Assembly: GCA_944326545.1 (NCBI GenBank)
Contig: CALVEH010000002.1
Coordinates: 124,001-188,000 of the forward strand
Source of the DNA: Candidatus Gastranaerophilales bacterium
GTDB lineage: Bacteria > Cyanobacteriota > Vampirovibrionia > Gastranaerophilales > Gastranaerophilaceae
Length of the DNA: 64,000 nt
Reading direction: 5' to 3'
Positions 42,445 through 51,720 of this stretch are shown here, piece by piece (within the stretch, counting starts at the first letter, position 1; the number at the start of each line of letters is the position of its first letter). Made by a program: the position numbers and the translations under genes. The notes below the pieces were generated by a model, which saw nothing but the letters and a program-made list of their open reading frames with translations, was not told the origin of the DNA and did not search any database.

Positions 42445-45048
42445 ATGTCAGAAAATAATACATACTTTGAGGTTATACAAAACAGACTAGATACATTAGT
42501 CGACAAAATAATACAAAAAGAACAATCTGATGAAGATTTTCGCATTACGTATGCACAAATCTTGGAAAAAATTAATACAAAGATTGATTTGTTTTCAAGC
42601 AACGATACTACAGAAGAAATAAAGACTCTTGGTGTTGAAATTGGGCAGCTAATGCAAAGTCGCCAAGAGATTTTTGACGCAAAATTTGCAGCAATAAAAG
42701 CAGAATTTGACAACCTAAACAAACTCTTATTTGAATCGTTAAAGACACCTGAATTACTAGCTGCTTTTAACAAAATCCAAAACCAGATACATTACCTTAC
42801 TGATGAACAAGAAAACCAAAAATTAACATTTAATTCGATAATTTCTCACATAAAAGATTTTGGTTCATTAGACGAAACAAATTCATTAATTGTGAATGAT
42901 TTTGCTATCTTAAATGAGCAAAACACAACAATAAAAGATAAGTTAGATCAGCTCGAACAGTTTAACAAAGAAGTTGAAATAAACAACAAAAAACTTATCG
43001 ATGAAATTTCATCAGTTATATTCAAGATAAAAGATCTTTCAGAAAAAATTGATGAAAAATCAGACGATACAAAAACATTTATTGCTGACAGAATTGATTC
43101 TGTCATAACAAAAATACATGAATCTGACTCAAGTATTGAAATTTTGAACAACAACTTATCAACATTGGTAGAAGTTGTTGGCAATATTTTTGAGGACGAA
43201 TCATTTGAAGAACTCAAAACAGATGTTGCCGATATAGTAGCAAAAACTGAGTTACTATCTGAATCGTTAAAACAAATTGCAACAAGAGATGAATTGATAG
43301 AAAACTCTTCTAAAAACAAAGAAGATATAAAAAGCTATAATTTGCAATTAATCTCAGAACTTGAAAGCAATATTTTCTCAAAATTAAATGTTGCAGATAT
43401 CACAGACATTAAAGATTACGCTGAAAAGATATTTTTCCAAGGTACAGAAGTTCTTAAAGAAGAAGTTTGGGGAATAAAAGATACTGTTAAAACAATTGAT
43501 TCAACTTCTTTAAAAAGAGATTATTTCGATAAAAGTATACAGTTTGTCAAAGAAGATTTAACAGATGCAATTTCAGAAGAAAGTGTTGCAACATCTCAAC
43601 AAATAACAGAAGTTTCTGAAGCAGTAAACACATTAAAAGAAGAGTTAACAGACATAATTTCAGAAGAAAGTGTTGCCGCCTCTCAACAACTAACAGAAGT
43701 TTCTGAAAAGTTAGATACTGTAAAAGAAGACATCAGCAAAATTATTTCTGAAGAAAGCGAAGAATCTTCACAACAAGTAAAAAAAGTTGCATCAGCAATA
43801 GACAACTTAAAATCAGAAATCAACAAGCTTGTTTTAGAAGAACAAGGACAACAGATAGAAATAGCCTTACAAAACTTGCAAACAAAGTTTGTAACACAAC
43901 TTGTACAAATAGCTGACAATATATCTTTTGAAGAACAAGCTGATGAAATAAACGAAAATATTTTATCAACATCAGAAACTGCATTAAACACAATAAATGA
44001 CAGTTCAACAAAAATATCATCTCAACTTGACCAATTAAAAGATGATATCAATGATGTACAAAAAAATACTGCTGAAAGCAGTAAAGAGATTGTCACGAGT
44101 GTAAACAGACTTGATGAAACGTTAAAAGCCAATGTAGCAGAAGAAATAAAAGACCTGACTTCAAAAATCAGATTGATGACAAACGGCTTAAGAGATGATG
44201 AAAATTATTCATACACTCTACCTGATGTTGAAATAGATATAGCTAAAATAAGAAAAGACTTAGCAGATCTGCAGAATATCTTAATTAATCCAAACAGTCT
44301 GACAGAAGATTACAGCGTTGATATAGTAACAAGAATCAGTGACTTAAAATCTGCAGTACAAAAAATGCAAGAAAGTCCGATAACTCAAGAAGTAACAGAA
44401 ATTAAAGACATGTTTAGCGGACTCACTGAAGATATATCAAGCATAAGCAAAAGAACAAATAAGCTAATTATTTCTTCAGACGAAGTAAACAAAAAATTGC
44501 TATCTAATATTACAGCTTTTACTTCACTAATAAACACATTTGAAAAACAAAGCAAATCATTCTACAATTCTACATTTTTAAAAGATATTTACAAAAAAGT
44601 AGATGTTATTACTAAAGGTACAGAAGCTTTAATTAGTTCAAACCAAGCTGTTAATGAAGCTTTTGTCTACATGGGAGAATGGATAGATACAGCAAGTGAC
44701 TCTTTTGACAACTTGCAAAGTGATATTACAAAAATTAAGAAAAATTTGCTATCAGGCGACGAAGACCTTGCAAACAAATTTGAAGGTGCGATAACAGCTA
44801 TCAACCAAAGATTAGACGAGCAAGAAAATAAAATAAACCAAATTTTGGCTCAACAGTCAGAATCACAAGAATTGAAGTCTTTACTTGAATATGTAGCTTC
44901 ACAAGTAAGTGTTACAAACGAAAAAATTATTGAAAATGAACAACTTACTCAAAAAATTCTTAGCATGGAAAAACAATTGAAGAAAATAGAAAAAAATATC
45001 GCCATAATTACCGAGTACATTGATGATGACGATAATTATGACGAATAG
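42445..45048 (+). CDS. Long coiled-coil protein, unknown
   Basis: An 867-residue protein that is almost all heptad-like helix with no signal peptide or membrane span. It is acidic and rich in E, K, I, S, T and N. A repeated block of about 30 residues (EDLTDAISEESVATSQQ, EELTDIISEESVAASQQ, EDISKIISEESEESSQQ) appears three times near residues 370-455. It is like filament-forming or structural coiled-coil proteins; the family is unknown to me. Its last part ends ITEYIDDDDNYDE, an acidic tail. The start is ATG at 42445 after GAGAGAG, about 11 nt. Its size makes it one of the largest genes of this stretch. It may work in cell shape or scaffolding. Confidence 0.75.
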   Translation: MSENNTYFEVIQNRLDTLVDKIIQKEQSDEDFRITYAQILEKINTKIDLFSSNDTTEEIKTLGVEIGQLMQSRQEIFDAKFAAIKAEFDNLNKLLFESLKTPELLAAFNKIQNQIHYLTDEQENQKLTFNSIISHIKDFGSLDETNSLIVNDFAILNEQNTTIKDKLDQLEQFNKEVEINNKKLIDEISSVIFKIKDLSEKIDEKSDDTKTFIADRIDSVITKIHESDSSIEILNNNLSTLVEVVGNIFEDESFEELKTDVADIVAKTELLSESLKQIATRDELIENSSKNKEDIKSYNLQLISELESNIFSKLNVADITDIKDYAEKIFFQGTEVLKEEVWGIKDTVKTIDSTSLKRDYFDKSIQFVKEDLTDAISEESVATSQQITEVSEAVNTLKEELTDIISEESVAASQQLTEVSEKLDTVKEDISKIISEESEESSQQVKKVASAIDNLKSEINKLVLEEQGQQIEIALQNLQTKFVTQLVQIADNISFEEQADEINENILSTSETALNTINDSSTKISSQLDQLKDDINDVQKNTAESSKEIVTSVNRLDETLKANVAEEIKDLTSKIRLMTNGLRDDENYSYTLPDVEIDIAKIRKDLADLQNILINPNSLTEDYSVDIVTRISDLKSAVQKMQESPITQEVTEIKDMFSGLTEDISSISKRTNKLIISSDEVNKKLLSNITAFTSLINTFEKQSKSFYNSTFLKDIYKKVDVITKGTEALISSNQAVNEAFVYMGEWIDTASDSFDNLQSDITKIKKNLLSGDEDLANKFEGAITAINQRLDEQENKINQILAQQSESQELKSLLEYVASQVSVTNEKIIENEQLTQKILSMEKQLKKIEKNIAIITEYIDDDDNYDE

Positions 45049-45063
45049 TCTTTATTCTATTCT

Positions 45064-45267
45064 TTAGTTATTACTTGTCACAAGTTTAAAAGTTGCAAGA
45101 TTTTTAATTGCAAACAGTTTTGTCTTCATATTTTGTTCTTCATTTATTTTAAATATTCTAATAATACGTTGAATTTCTGCTAAATTTTTTCTTGATGAAA
45201 TGTCATAAACATTCTTTATAGGGTCTGAAACTACGTCCATAATTGTATTTAATTCATGTTCTTGCAT
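45064..45267 (-). CDS. Small helical protein, unknown
   Basis: A 67-residue protein that I do not recognise. It is soluble, with helix-forming segments (RKNLAEIQRIIRIFKINEE). The ribosome site is GAGGAA 9 nt upstream of the ATG. It converges with the coiled-coil gene, with 15 bp between the stops. The case rests on the ribosome site and the clean frame, and remains modest. Confidence 0.45.
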   Translation of the reverse strand: MQEHELNTIMDVVSDPIKNVYDISSRKNLAEIQRIIRIFKINEEQNMKTKLFAIKNLATFKLVTSNN

Positions 45268-45408
45268 ATTTTCAATTCCTCTAAAACTCTATATTCTAAT
45301 AAAGTGATGATTGAGAAGAAAATTGCCTAATTTGTTTGCAAATGTTAAGAAATATATACAAATTATTTAAAATTTATATACACAAAGTTTGTTCCTAATT
45401 GATATAGT

Positions 45409-45438
45409 GGATAAAAAAGCAATGTTTTAGTATATAAT
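45409..45438 (+). promoter_or_regulatory. Promoter of the 45471 gene, same type as for pgi
   Basis: TTGATA (45409-45414) as -35 and TATAAT (45433-45438) as -10 are 18 bp apart. The block GATATAGTG and the block TATATAATAT are placed exactly as in front of pgi. Confidence 0.55.
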
Positions 45439-45470
45439 ATTACATATAAGTCATGATATAAGGAGAGTTT

Positions 45471-45725
45471 ATGTTACCTATAGTCACCGAAGAACATACA
45501 TCACTGGCATTTGCAGAAATATTCCAAGATGTACACGGTTGGCGTAAAAAAATGATTCACTACATAAAGGACGAAAACCCCGAAATCAATAGTGCAATTA
45601 TCGAAGCAGCCAACAATACAGATTTAGATCCAAAAGCTGTTGCTCTAGGCGCATACATGACATATATATTAATTGAAATGGCAGCAAAAGACGACTCAAA
45701 TATGAACTTTGAAATTGACGAGTAG
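45471..45725 (+). CDS. Small helical protein, unknown
   Basis: An 84-residue protein that I do not recognise. It is soluble, acidic at both ends, with HGWRKKMIHYIKDENPEIN and a short hydrophobic helix near residues 57-70 (VALGAYMTYILIEMA), probably part of a bundle. The ribosome site AAGGAGAG is strong and the promoter is clear, so expression is likely. It has no partner nearby; the next gene is on the other strand, 5 bp away. Confidence 0.7.
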   Translation: MLPIVTEEHTSLAFAEIFQDVHGWRKKMIHYIKDENPEINSAIIEAANNTDLDPKAVALGAYMTYILIEMAAKDDSNMNFEIDE

Positions 45726-45730
45726 TCTTA

Positions 45731-46087
45731 TTACTGAACAATTTTTACTTTAAAATTTTGAATCGGCTGATTTGTTAAAAGTTTTTTCTGGTTCTCCAGA
45801 TTATTTTTTATTGCAAATATCCAGCCGGTTTTTGGGTTGACAAAAAGAAAGAATGCAGCTTGACTTTCAATAACCTTCTGTTGGCTATCAATCAACAACT
45901 CTCCCTTGTCTGATAATTCAAAAACAGTAAAAGATAACGGTGTAGTCAAATTGCTGTCGATAAAAGCATCAAACTTAGTATTTTTAAGCTTAGTAGTATC
46001 TCTTAATAGAGCTTGGTCTTTATAAGTAGTACACCAACGATACAATTTTGTTATTATTTCGTCAGTTTTATTATTGTTTTCTTTCAT
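45731..46087 (-). CDS. Small soluble protein downstream of the GGDEF protein, unknown
   Basis: A 118-residue protein that I do not recognise. It has a helical N-terminus (DEIITKLYRWCTTYKDQ) and a beta-type second half (LSFTVFELSDKGELLID, AAFFLFVNPKTGWIFAIKNN). It has no signal peptide. Its first 17 bases overlap the end of the GAF-GGDEF-HD gene, so it is translated from the same messenger and may work with it, for example as an effector or regulator. This is inference from the overlap only. Confidence 0.6.
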   Translation of the reverse strand: MKENNNKTDEIITKLYRWCTTYKDQALLRDTTKLKNTKFDAFIDSNLTTPLSFTVFELSDKGELLIDSQQKVIESQAAFFLFVNPKTGWIFAIKNNLENQKKLLTNQPIQNFKVKIVQ

Positions 46088-47981
46088 TCATCAATCTCAC
46101 AAATTCATCTACAAGCTTTTCATTCCACTTTTTACCTGTTTCAAGCTTAATTATTTCCAACGCCTCGTCTTTTGTTCTTGCAATTCTATATGGTCGGCTT
46201 TGAATCAATGCAAAGTATGAATCAATTAACAAAATTATTTGCGAAGACAAAGGAATTTCTTCTCCACTTAGTTTGTTAGGATATCCGCTTCCATCCCAAT
46301 TTTCGTGATGTGCCTCAATAATGGGGACAATATCTGCAATCGAACTAATCGGTTGCAGAATCTTTCTTGCAGCAATAAGAGGATGTTCTTTAATTTTTTG
46401 TTTTTCATCTTCAGAAAGAGGTTCTTTTTTGTTCAGAATATCCTCAGGAATCATCAATTTACCGATATCATAAAGCATCATAGCTATTTTAAGCTTATCA
46501 ATATCTTCTTTAGGTAATTCCAGTTTTCTTGCAAGTTCAATTGCTAAAGAAACTTTTTCTTTAGTAACACCTCTTTTATAATGAGCATTATAGGTCTGAG
46601 CTATTGTATCTGCAACTGAAAAAAGAGTATCCTTAGTTTCTGCGGTATCAATAGATTTTAACTTGGAAGTAATCTCTTTTGCAATTTTATCAGGTATTGG
46701 CACTTTTTGTTTTGTTAAAATGTCCATAAATGCGCCAAAGGCAACTTCATGCCATTCTGACTCGTCTTGAGAGCTTTTCGCCAGTGTAACCCGATTTCTA
46801 CCGTTAATCTTAGACTTATACATAGCTTGGTCAGCCATGTCGAGCAATTCATCCAATTTTATAGAGTGTTCTGGGAAAGTAGCAACCCCAACACTAGCAG
46901 TAATATGGCCAATAGTATCCAACTCTTGTGCCTCAATAGCAGCTCTGATTCTTTCTGCAGCGACCATGGCCCCCTTAGAATCAACACCGGGTAGTAAAAC
47001 AGAAAATTCTTCACCACCCAAACGAGAAGGGACGTCTATAGAACGTGCATTTTTTTTCAAAATGTCAGCAATAGTCCTAATAGCCAAATCACCAAAAAAG
47101 TGACCATAAGTATCATTAATTTTTTTCAAATAGTCTAAATCCAAACTAACCAAAGAAAACGGCTGTTGAAGACGTTGCGCACGTTCCAACTCTTTTTGAA
47201 GAGCCTGATTAAAGTATCTGCGGTTATAAAGTTCAGTTAAAGAATCAGTAACGGCTTCTTTTTTCAAGTTTTCAAAAAGATTAGCGATAGTTATAGCCAT
47301 TTCAACTTGATTAGCAAACAAAGTTAAAAAGTTCAGCTCCTTATCAGTAACCTCTTCTCTTGGAGAAAATACCATCATAACCCCAAAAGGCTTATTTGAC
47401 GGAGAGAGCGGAATACATATAACGCTCTTACTAATACCCAGTTTATTAATAGACTCAATATTTTCTGGCGTAAAATCATACAAGAGATTATTAATAACAT
47501 TCATATAATCAGTTGTATGTAATATATTTTTTTCTTCTATTGCTCTTGTAATGAGCATTTTTGAGTCATACTTAAGGTGATACTCATGGATATCAATGTT
47601 TTTTTCTTGTAAAAATTGGACAAGTTTTTTAAAGATAGGGCTTTCAGAAAAAGCTTTAACCTTATAATATTTACCCTTTTCATCGTCACATACCTGTAAG
47701 ATAGTACTATTTATATAGCCCATTTCACCATGTAACGAATTAACAAGCTTTTGCAGCACGCTGGATAACGGTTCTGAGGAGTTCATCAATTCCCATACAT
47801 GCTTTAATGTTAAAAAAGCCTTATTAGCCTGATCTAACTCTTGCGTACGCTGAACTATCTCTTTTTCTAAAGCGAGATTTCTTTCATATATTTCAAGAAA
47901 CTCCTTTTTATTATTAGAGATGCTGTATTCTATTTCATTAACTTTTCTTGTATATTCTTTTAGCTTTTTAAATAAATCCAT
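46071..47981 (-). CDS. GAF-GGDEF-HD-GYP signalling protein with altered HD motif
   Basis: A 636-residue cytoplasmic protein. Residues 1-55 are coiled coil and 60-240 a GAF sensor (NKPFGVMMVFSPREEVTDKE). Residues about 245-405 are a GGDEF diguanylate cyclase (DSLTELYNRRYFN, the active-site form GGEEF near 320, VGVATFPEH). Residues about 420-630 are an HD-GYP domain. The HD site reads MLYDIGKLMIPEDILNK near 502, so the first metal histidine is Tyr. HHENWDGSGYP (near 560) is intact, and the next D is in LLIDSYFALI. Cyclic-di-GMP is probably made here; breakdown is doubtful. No rrp-type receiver is present. The 118-residue gene overlaps its end. Confidence 0.92.
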   Translation of the reverse strand: MDLFKKLKEYTRKVNEIEYSISNNKKEFLEIYERNLALEKEIVQRTQELDQANKAFLTLKHVWELMNSSEPLSSVLQKLVNSLHGEMGYINSTILQVCDDEKGKYYKVKAFSESPIFKKLVQFLQEKNIDIHEYHLKYDSKMLITRAIEEKNILHTTDYMNVINNLLYDFTPENIESINKLGISKSVICIPLSPSNKPFGVMMVFSPREEVTDKELNFLTLFANQVEMAITIANLFENLKKEAVTDSLTELYNRRYFNQALQKELERAQRLQQPFSLVSLDLDYLKKINDTYGHFFGDLAIRTIADILKKNARSIDVPSRLGGEEFSVLLPGVDSKGAMVAAERIRAAIEAQELDTIGHITASVGVATFPEHSIKLDELLDMADQAMYKSKINGRNRVTLAKSSQDESEWHEVAFGAFMDILTKQKVPIPDKIAKEITSKLKSIDTAETKDTLFSVADTIAQTYNAHYKRGVTKEKVSLAIELARKLELPKEDIDKLKIAMMLYDIGKLMIPEDILNKKEPLSEDEKQKIKEHPLIAARKILQPISSIADIVPIIEAHHENWDGSGYPNKLSGEEIPLSSQIILLIDSYFALIQSRPYRIARTKDEALEIIKLETGKKWNEKLVDEFVRLMNERKQ

Positions 47982-48228
47982 GTGTTACCGATTAAACTAT
48001 TTAAAAGACCGTTATTGAGTCATTATACTACTATTTATTAGAATATGTAAAATACTTGTATTACTTTATAAAAACAATACCATACAAAAGATTTACTAAT
48101 CTTAATCCATTTTACTTTTTTTGGTGGAGTCATAAATTTAATATATTTATTATTATATGAGAGTTGAAATCGTCACAGATATTACAAATTTGAATTAAAA
48201 CCCCATACAGAATATTAAAGGATAAATA

Positions 48229-48474
48229 ATGAGCAGCAAACAGGAACAAAAGCTCCGACAGTCAATATTAAAATACAATACTGAGATGTTAAAGCTCAAA
48301 GAAGATTTGGTTTATTCAGAAGAAGCAAACATAAGATACAACAAATTAGTTGTAAAAAAAGCTATATGTAAAAAAGCACTTGAAGAAACCAAAACGCCTT
48401 TTTTAGAAAGACTGCTCAAAAAATTCTCTCACAACAAAGAGAAAAAGCTTATTTGCGACTACTTTAAGTCTTAA
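48229..48474 (+). CDS. Small coiled-coil protein, unknown
   Basis: An 81-residue protein that I do not recognise. It is very basic and helical (EQKLRQSILKYNTEMLKLKE, KKALEETKTPFLERLLKKF) and may be a nucleic-acid or protein binder. The ribosome site is AAGGAT 7 nt upstream. It converges with the thymidine kinase gene and its stop abuts that gene's end. Confidence 0.5.
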   Translation: MSSKQEQKLRQSILKYNTEMLKLKEDLVYSEEANIRYNKLVVKKAICKKALEETKTPFLERLLKKFSHNKEKKLICDYFKS

Positions 48475-49089
48475 TTATTTAGTAAAATTTAAAAGCCTGA
48501 ATGTCTTTTTCTTTTCTTCTGCCATTCTGTCGGGAAGTTCGTAGCATTTTAGGCATCTGGCTTCATAAGTTTCATCCCCGCCAATCATAATCAATGGTGA
48601 AGATTTATCCGCAGGTGCACCATTAATAAGTCTTTGCGTCCTTGTAGCATGGTCAGATCCGCATTTCATGCAAACAGCCGTCAATTTATCAACTTTATCT
48701 GCAAGACACAAAAGTTCAGGCATTGCACCAAAGGGTTCACCTTTAAAATCCAAATCCAATCCGGAGGCAATGACTCTTTTGCCGTGTTCTACCAATTTAC
48801 GAACTACTGGAACTATTTCCATATCAAAAAACTGAATCTCATCAATGGCAACAATTTCATCATCAGAAGAAATATAATTGAGTATGTCTCTGGCGTTTTT
48901 TACAGTAATTGCATCAAGCCAAAGACCATTTCTTGACTCTATATAATCCCCTTTTGCTCTCGTATCAATCTCGGGAGAAATAACTTTAACTTTTTTCTGT
49001 GCAATTATACATCTTTTAACACGTCTTAAAAGTTCTTCTGTCTTTCCGCAACTCATCGGCCCGGTTATTATCTCAAAAGAGTAAACCAT
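48475..49089 (-). CDS. tdk: Thymidine kinase (type II)
   Basis: A 204-residue protein. P-loop GPMSCGKTEELLRRVKR, Walker B VAIDEIQFF, and the structural zinc ligands CMKC and CLKC, with YEARCLKCYEL near the end. It phosphorylates thymidine to dTMP in nucleotide salvage. The frame is open 4 codons earlier with TTG, but GGGGAG is inside it, so the ATG at 49089 is the start. It is transcribed alone, divergent from the histidine kinase gene. Confidence 0.96.
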   Translation of the reverse strand: MVYSFEIITGPMSCGKTEELLRRVKRCIIAQKKVKVISPEIDTRAKGDYIESRNGLWLDAITVKNARDILNYISSDDEIVAIDEIQFFDMEIVPVVRKLVEHGKRVIASGLDLDFKGEPFGAMPELLCLADKVDKLTAVCMKCGSDHATRTQRLINGAPADKSSPLIMIGGDETYEARCLKCYELPDRMAEEKKKTFRLLNFTK

Positions 49090-49234
49090 AATTCTCCCCA
49101 ATCTCTAATAAAATTTGCCTTATCATTTATATTTAAACAATATTTTTAGCAAACATCTTCCTCTTATTATATGATAAATTTAAAAGAAAGTTTAATAATT
49201 AGCCTGATTATTTACAGCGTGTTAACATGTCATC

Positions 49235-51328
49235 ATGCCAAAAATATTGTTAGTATCGGACAACGAAAATCAAAATAAAATAATATCTCATGCAATATCA
49301 AAAAATTCTGTTGCTATTATTACAGCGACAGAAGAAAAAACAGTGTTAAACTATGCAGAAAAAAGTCTTGTATCGCTTATTATAGTTGACGAAGAAAACC
49401 AAAACTGCGATCCGATTATATTGTGCAAAAAACTACAGTCATACACATTAAAAGAAAACATTGCAATAATAGCACTTCTAAAACAAGATACAGAAAATAC
49501 AGAGCTATTAAAGCTTACAAATGCATATATAACAAAGCCCATAAATGAGAAAATATTGGCAGCCGCAATAAATTCTAATTTAAAGCTTAAAAAAGCTGTT
49601 GACACTTTGTCTATGAACAACAGTGAACTTGCAAAAAGCTTATACCAGCTCGATGTACTTTATAATACATCAACACAACTTGCAGGTTCATTAAACAAAC
49701 AAAAGCTCATAAACATAATGATAGACGGATTGGAAAAAAGCTTGAGTTTTTCTCTGTCCTCAACATTAGTTTTTAATGATGAACATGATATTGATCTGAT
49801 AATTAACTCACTATACGCAATATCACCTCGACTGGAACATTCACTTAAGCTAAGAGCAATTTTAAGCTATAGAGCCCTTTTTGACAAAAAAAGAATCCCG
49901 TATGACTTAAATATCAACGATATAAAAGTAACTAAGCACATCAAACATCCTTTAGAAGAATACGACCTTAACATACTGAAGTTTGATAACCTTTTTGCTC
50001 CGATAAACGTTGGTGAAAAGTTTTTTGGTCTTATTGAAGTCTTTAGAGAAAACGAATTTTCACAAGAAGATACAACCTGTTTCCAAACCCTTGCACGACA
50101 GGTATCTTTGCCATTAGAAAATGCGTCATTATATGAGGAAATCAAAAAAACGAATACAAAACTGGAAAAACTCGAACGCCTTAAATCAGAGTTTATATCA
50201 ATAGTTTCACACGAGCTAAGAACACCTCTAACAGCAATCAAAAACTCTTTAGAAATCTGTCTTAGCGGCAAAGCTGGCGATGTAAGCTCGATTATGGATA
50301 AATTTTTGAATATGGCCAAAAGAAACGTTACAAGACTTTCCGGAATTATTAACGATCTTCTTGACCTTTCAAAAGTAGAAGCAGGAAAAATGGACTTCAA
50401 ATTTGAAAAGGCAAACATCAATACTCCTGTTGAATTTATCAAAAACACTTTTGAAAATGTTGCAAAAGAAAAGAATATAGAACTTATATTAGAAAAAGAT
50501 CAAGACACTTACCTCACATACTTTGATAATCAAAGAATAGAACAGGTTATGTCTAACCTGATTTCTAATGCAATAAAATTCACTAACGAAAACGGTAATA
50601 TCGTTGTTAAAGTTGAAAATATTAAACTTGCAGACGTCGATAAAACAAAACTTCTCGGATACGAAAACCCTGTATTTTATGAAAATTACATAAAAATTTC
50701 AGTTAAAGACAGCGGTATAGGTATAGCAGAAGAAGATCAGAAAAAAGTCTTTGACCAATTCCAGCAAATAGAAAACTCTCTTAACAGAAAAAACGGCGGC
50801 ACAGGCCTTGGGTTACCTATTGCTAAACAACTTATTGAAGCACACAAAGGTTTTATCTGGGTAGAAAGCGAAATTAACAGAGGTACTACATTCTCTTTCA
50901 TTATTCCGATATTAAGTGAAAAAGAAAAATTCATAATTGACTTGGATAAAGAAATAAACAAAGCAAAAACCTGTAACCAAAGCCTTTTGCTTGTATTAAT
51001 TAAAGAAGAATCTGAATCTTGCGAATTTTTAAAAGACATGCAAGAAGGAAAAATCTCAATTATAAGAAAAACAGCAAACACCAAAGAAGCATACTTTTCA
51101 GAAAATAATGCAAACTATTTAGCAGTTATGATTCCAGAAGCCGACAAGTTTGCACAAAGCTTTATCGAAAAGAAAATAGAAAGCACAATATCGTCATCAG
51201 AACAACAAACTGTAAAATATGATATATTGTATTCAACAGCGACTTTTCCAGAAGGTGGAACTGATGCAAAAGAATTATTTGAAACTGTAGAAAAATCACT
51301 AAAGCACAACAACCTGGCGGAGGTATAA
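49235..51328 (+). CDS. Cytoplasmic hybrid-type histidine kinase with N-terminal receiver-like and GAF domains
   Basis: A 697-residue protein with no membrane span. Residues 1-120 resemble a receiver domain (PKILLVSDNE, LIIVDEEN, AYITKPINEKILAAAI), though its acidic pair reads SDNE. A short coiled coil and GAF-like part (about 140-300) follow. HisKA has IVSHELRTPLTAIKNSLEIC (H near 328). HATPase_c has NLISNAIKFT, KDSGIGIAEEDQKKVFDQF and NGGTGLGLPIAKQLI. Residues about 570-697 are an extra domain of unknown kind that reads like a degenerate GGDEF or receiver. It autophosphorylates on the H box. The receiver at 51333 lies 4 nt downstream and the PilB-like protein after that, so the three are one operon. 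Confidence 0.9.
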   Translation: MPKILLVSDNENQNKIISHAISKNSVAIITATEEKTVLNYAEKSLVSLIIVDEENQNCDPIILCKKLQSYTLKENIAIIALLKQDTENTELLKLTNAYITKPINEKILAAAINSNLKLKKAVDTLSMNNSELAKSLYQLDVLYNTSTQLAGSLNKQKLINIMIDGLEKSLSFSLSSTLVFNDEHDIDLIINSLYAISPRLEHSLKLRAILSYRALFDKKRIPYDLNINDIKVTKHIKHPLEEYDLNILKFDNLFAPINVGEKFFGLIEVFRENEFSQEDTTCFQTLARQVSLPLENASLYEEIKKTNTKLEKLERLKSEFISIVSHELRTPLTAIKNSLEICLSGKAGDVSSIMDKFLNMAKRNVTRLSGIINDLLDLSKVEAGKMDFKFEKANINTPVEFIKNTFENVAKEKNIELILEKDQDTYLTYFDNQRIEQVMSNLISNAIKFTNENGNIVVKVENIKLADVDKTKLLGYENPVFYENYIKISVKDSGIGIAEEDQKKVFDQFQQIENSLNRKNGGTGLGLPIAKQLIEAHKGFIWVESEINRGTTFSFIIPILSEKEKFIIDLDKEINKAKTCNQSLLLVLIKEESESCEFLKDMQEGKISIIRKTANTKEAYFSENNANYLAVMIPEADKFAQSFIEKKIESTISSSEQQTVKYDILYSTATFPEGGTDAKELFETVEKSLKHNNLAEV

Positions 51329-51332
51329 ATAT

Positions 51333-51704
51333 ATGGATAATAATAAAAAAATTCTCATAGTTGATGACGAGCAAGACATCGTAGAGACTCTAAAATTTAT
51401 GCTCGAAGCACAAGGTTATGAATGTTTTTGCGCATACGATGGCGAAGCTGGCCTCAATATGGCTAAAGAAATAATGCCAGACTTGATGATACTTGATGTA
51501 ATGATGCCTAAAATTAACGGCTACAAAATTAGCAGACTGCTAAAATACGATAACAAATACAAAGATATCCCTATCATAATGGTAACAGCTCGTTCACAAG
51601 AAGATGATAAAATAATCGGACAAGAAACCGGCGTAAACGAATATATAACAAAGCCTTTTGAATTAGACGAAGTAATAAACAAAGTTAAAGAATACTTAGA
51701 TTAA
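51333..51704 (+). CDS. Single-domain response regulator (CheY-like)
   Basis: A 123-residue protein. Acidic pair IVDDEQD, phospho-acceptor D55 in LMILDVMMPKINGYK, T/S in IIMVTARSQEDD, and the terminal K in ITKPFELDE, all intact. It has no output domain, so the phosphate acts by binding another protein. Its neighbours are the kinase before it (4 nt, GGAGG ribosome site inside the kinase end) and a PilB-like ATPase after it (16 nt). Direct action on the PilB-like protein is an attractive inference, by analogy with PilG/PilH in type IV pilus control. Confidence 0.93.
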   Translation: MDNNKKILIVDDEQDIVETLKFMLEAQGYECFCAYDGEAGLNMAKEIMPDLMILDVMMPKINGYKISRLLKYDNKYKDIPIIMVTARSQEDDKIIGQETGVNEYITKPFELDEVINKVKEYLD

Positions 51705-51720
51705 CAGGAAGCCATCAAAA

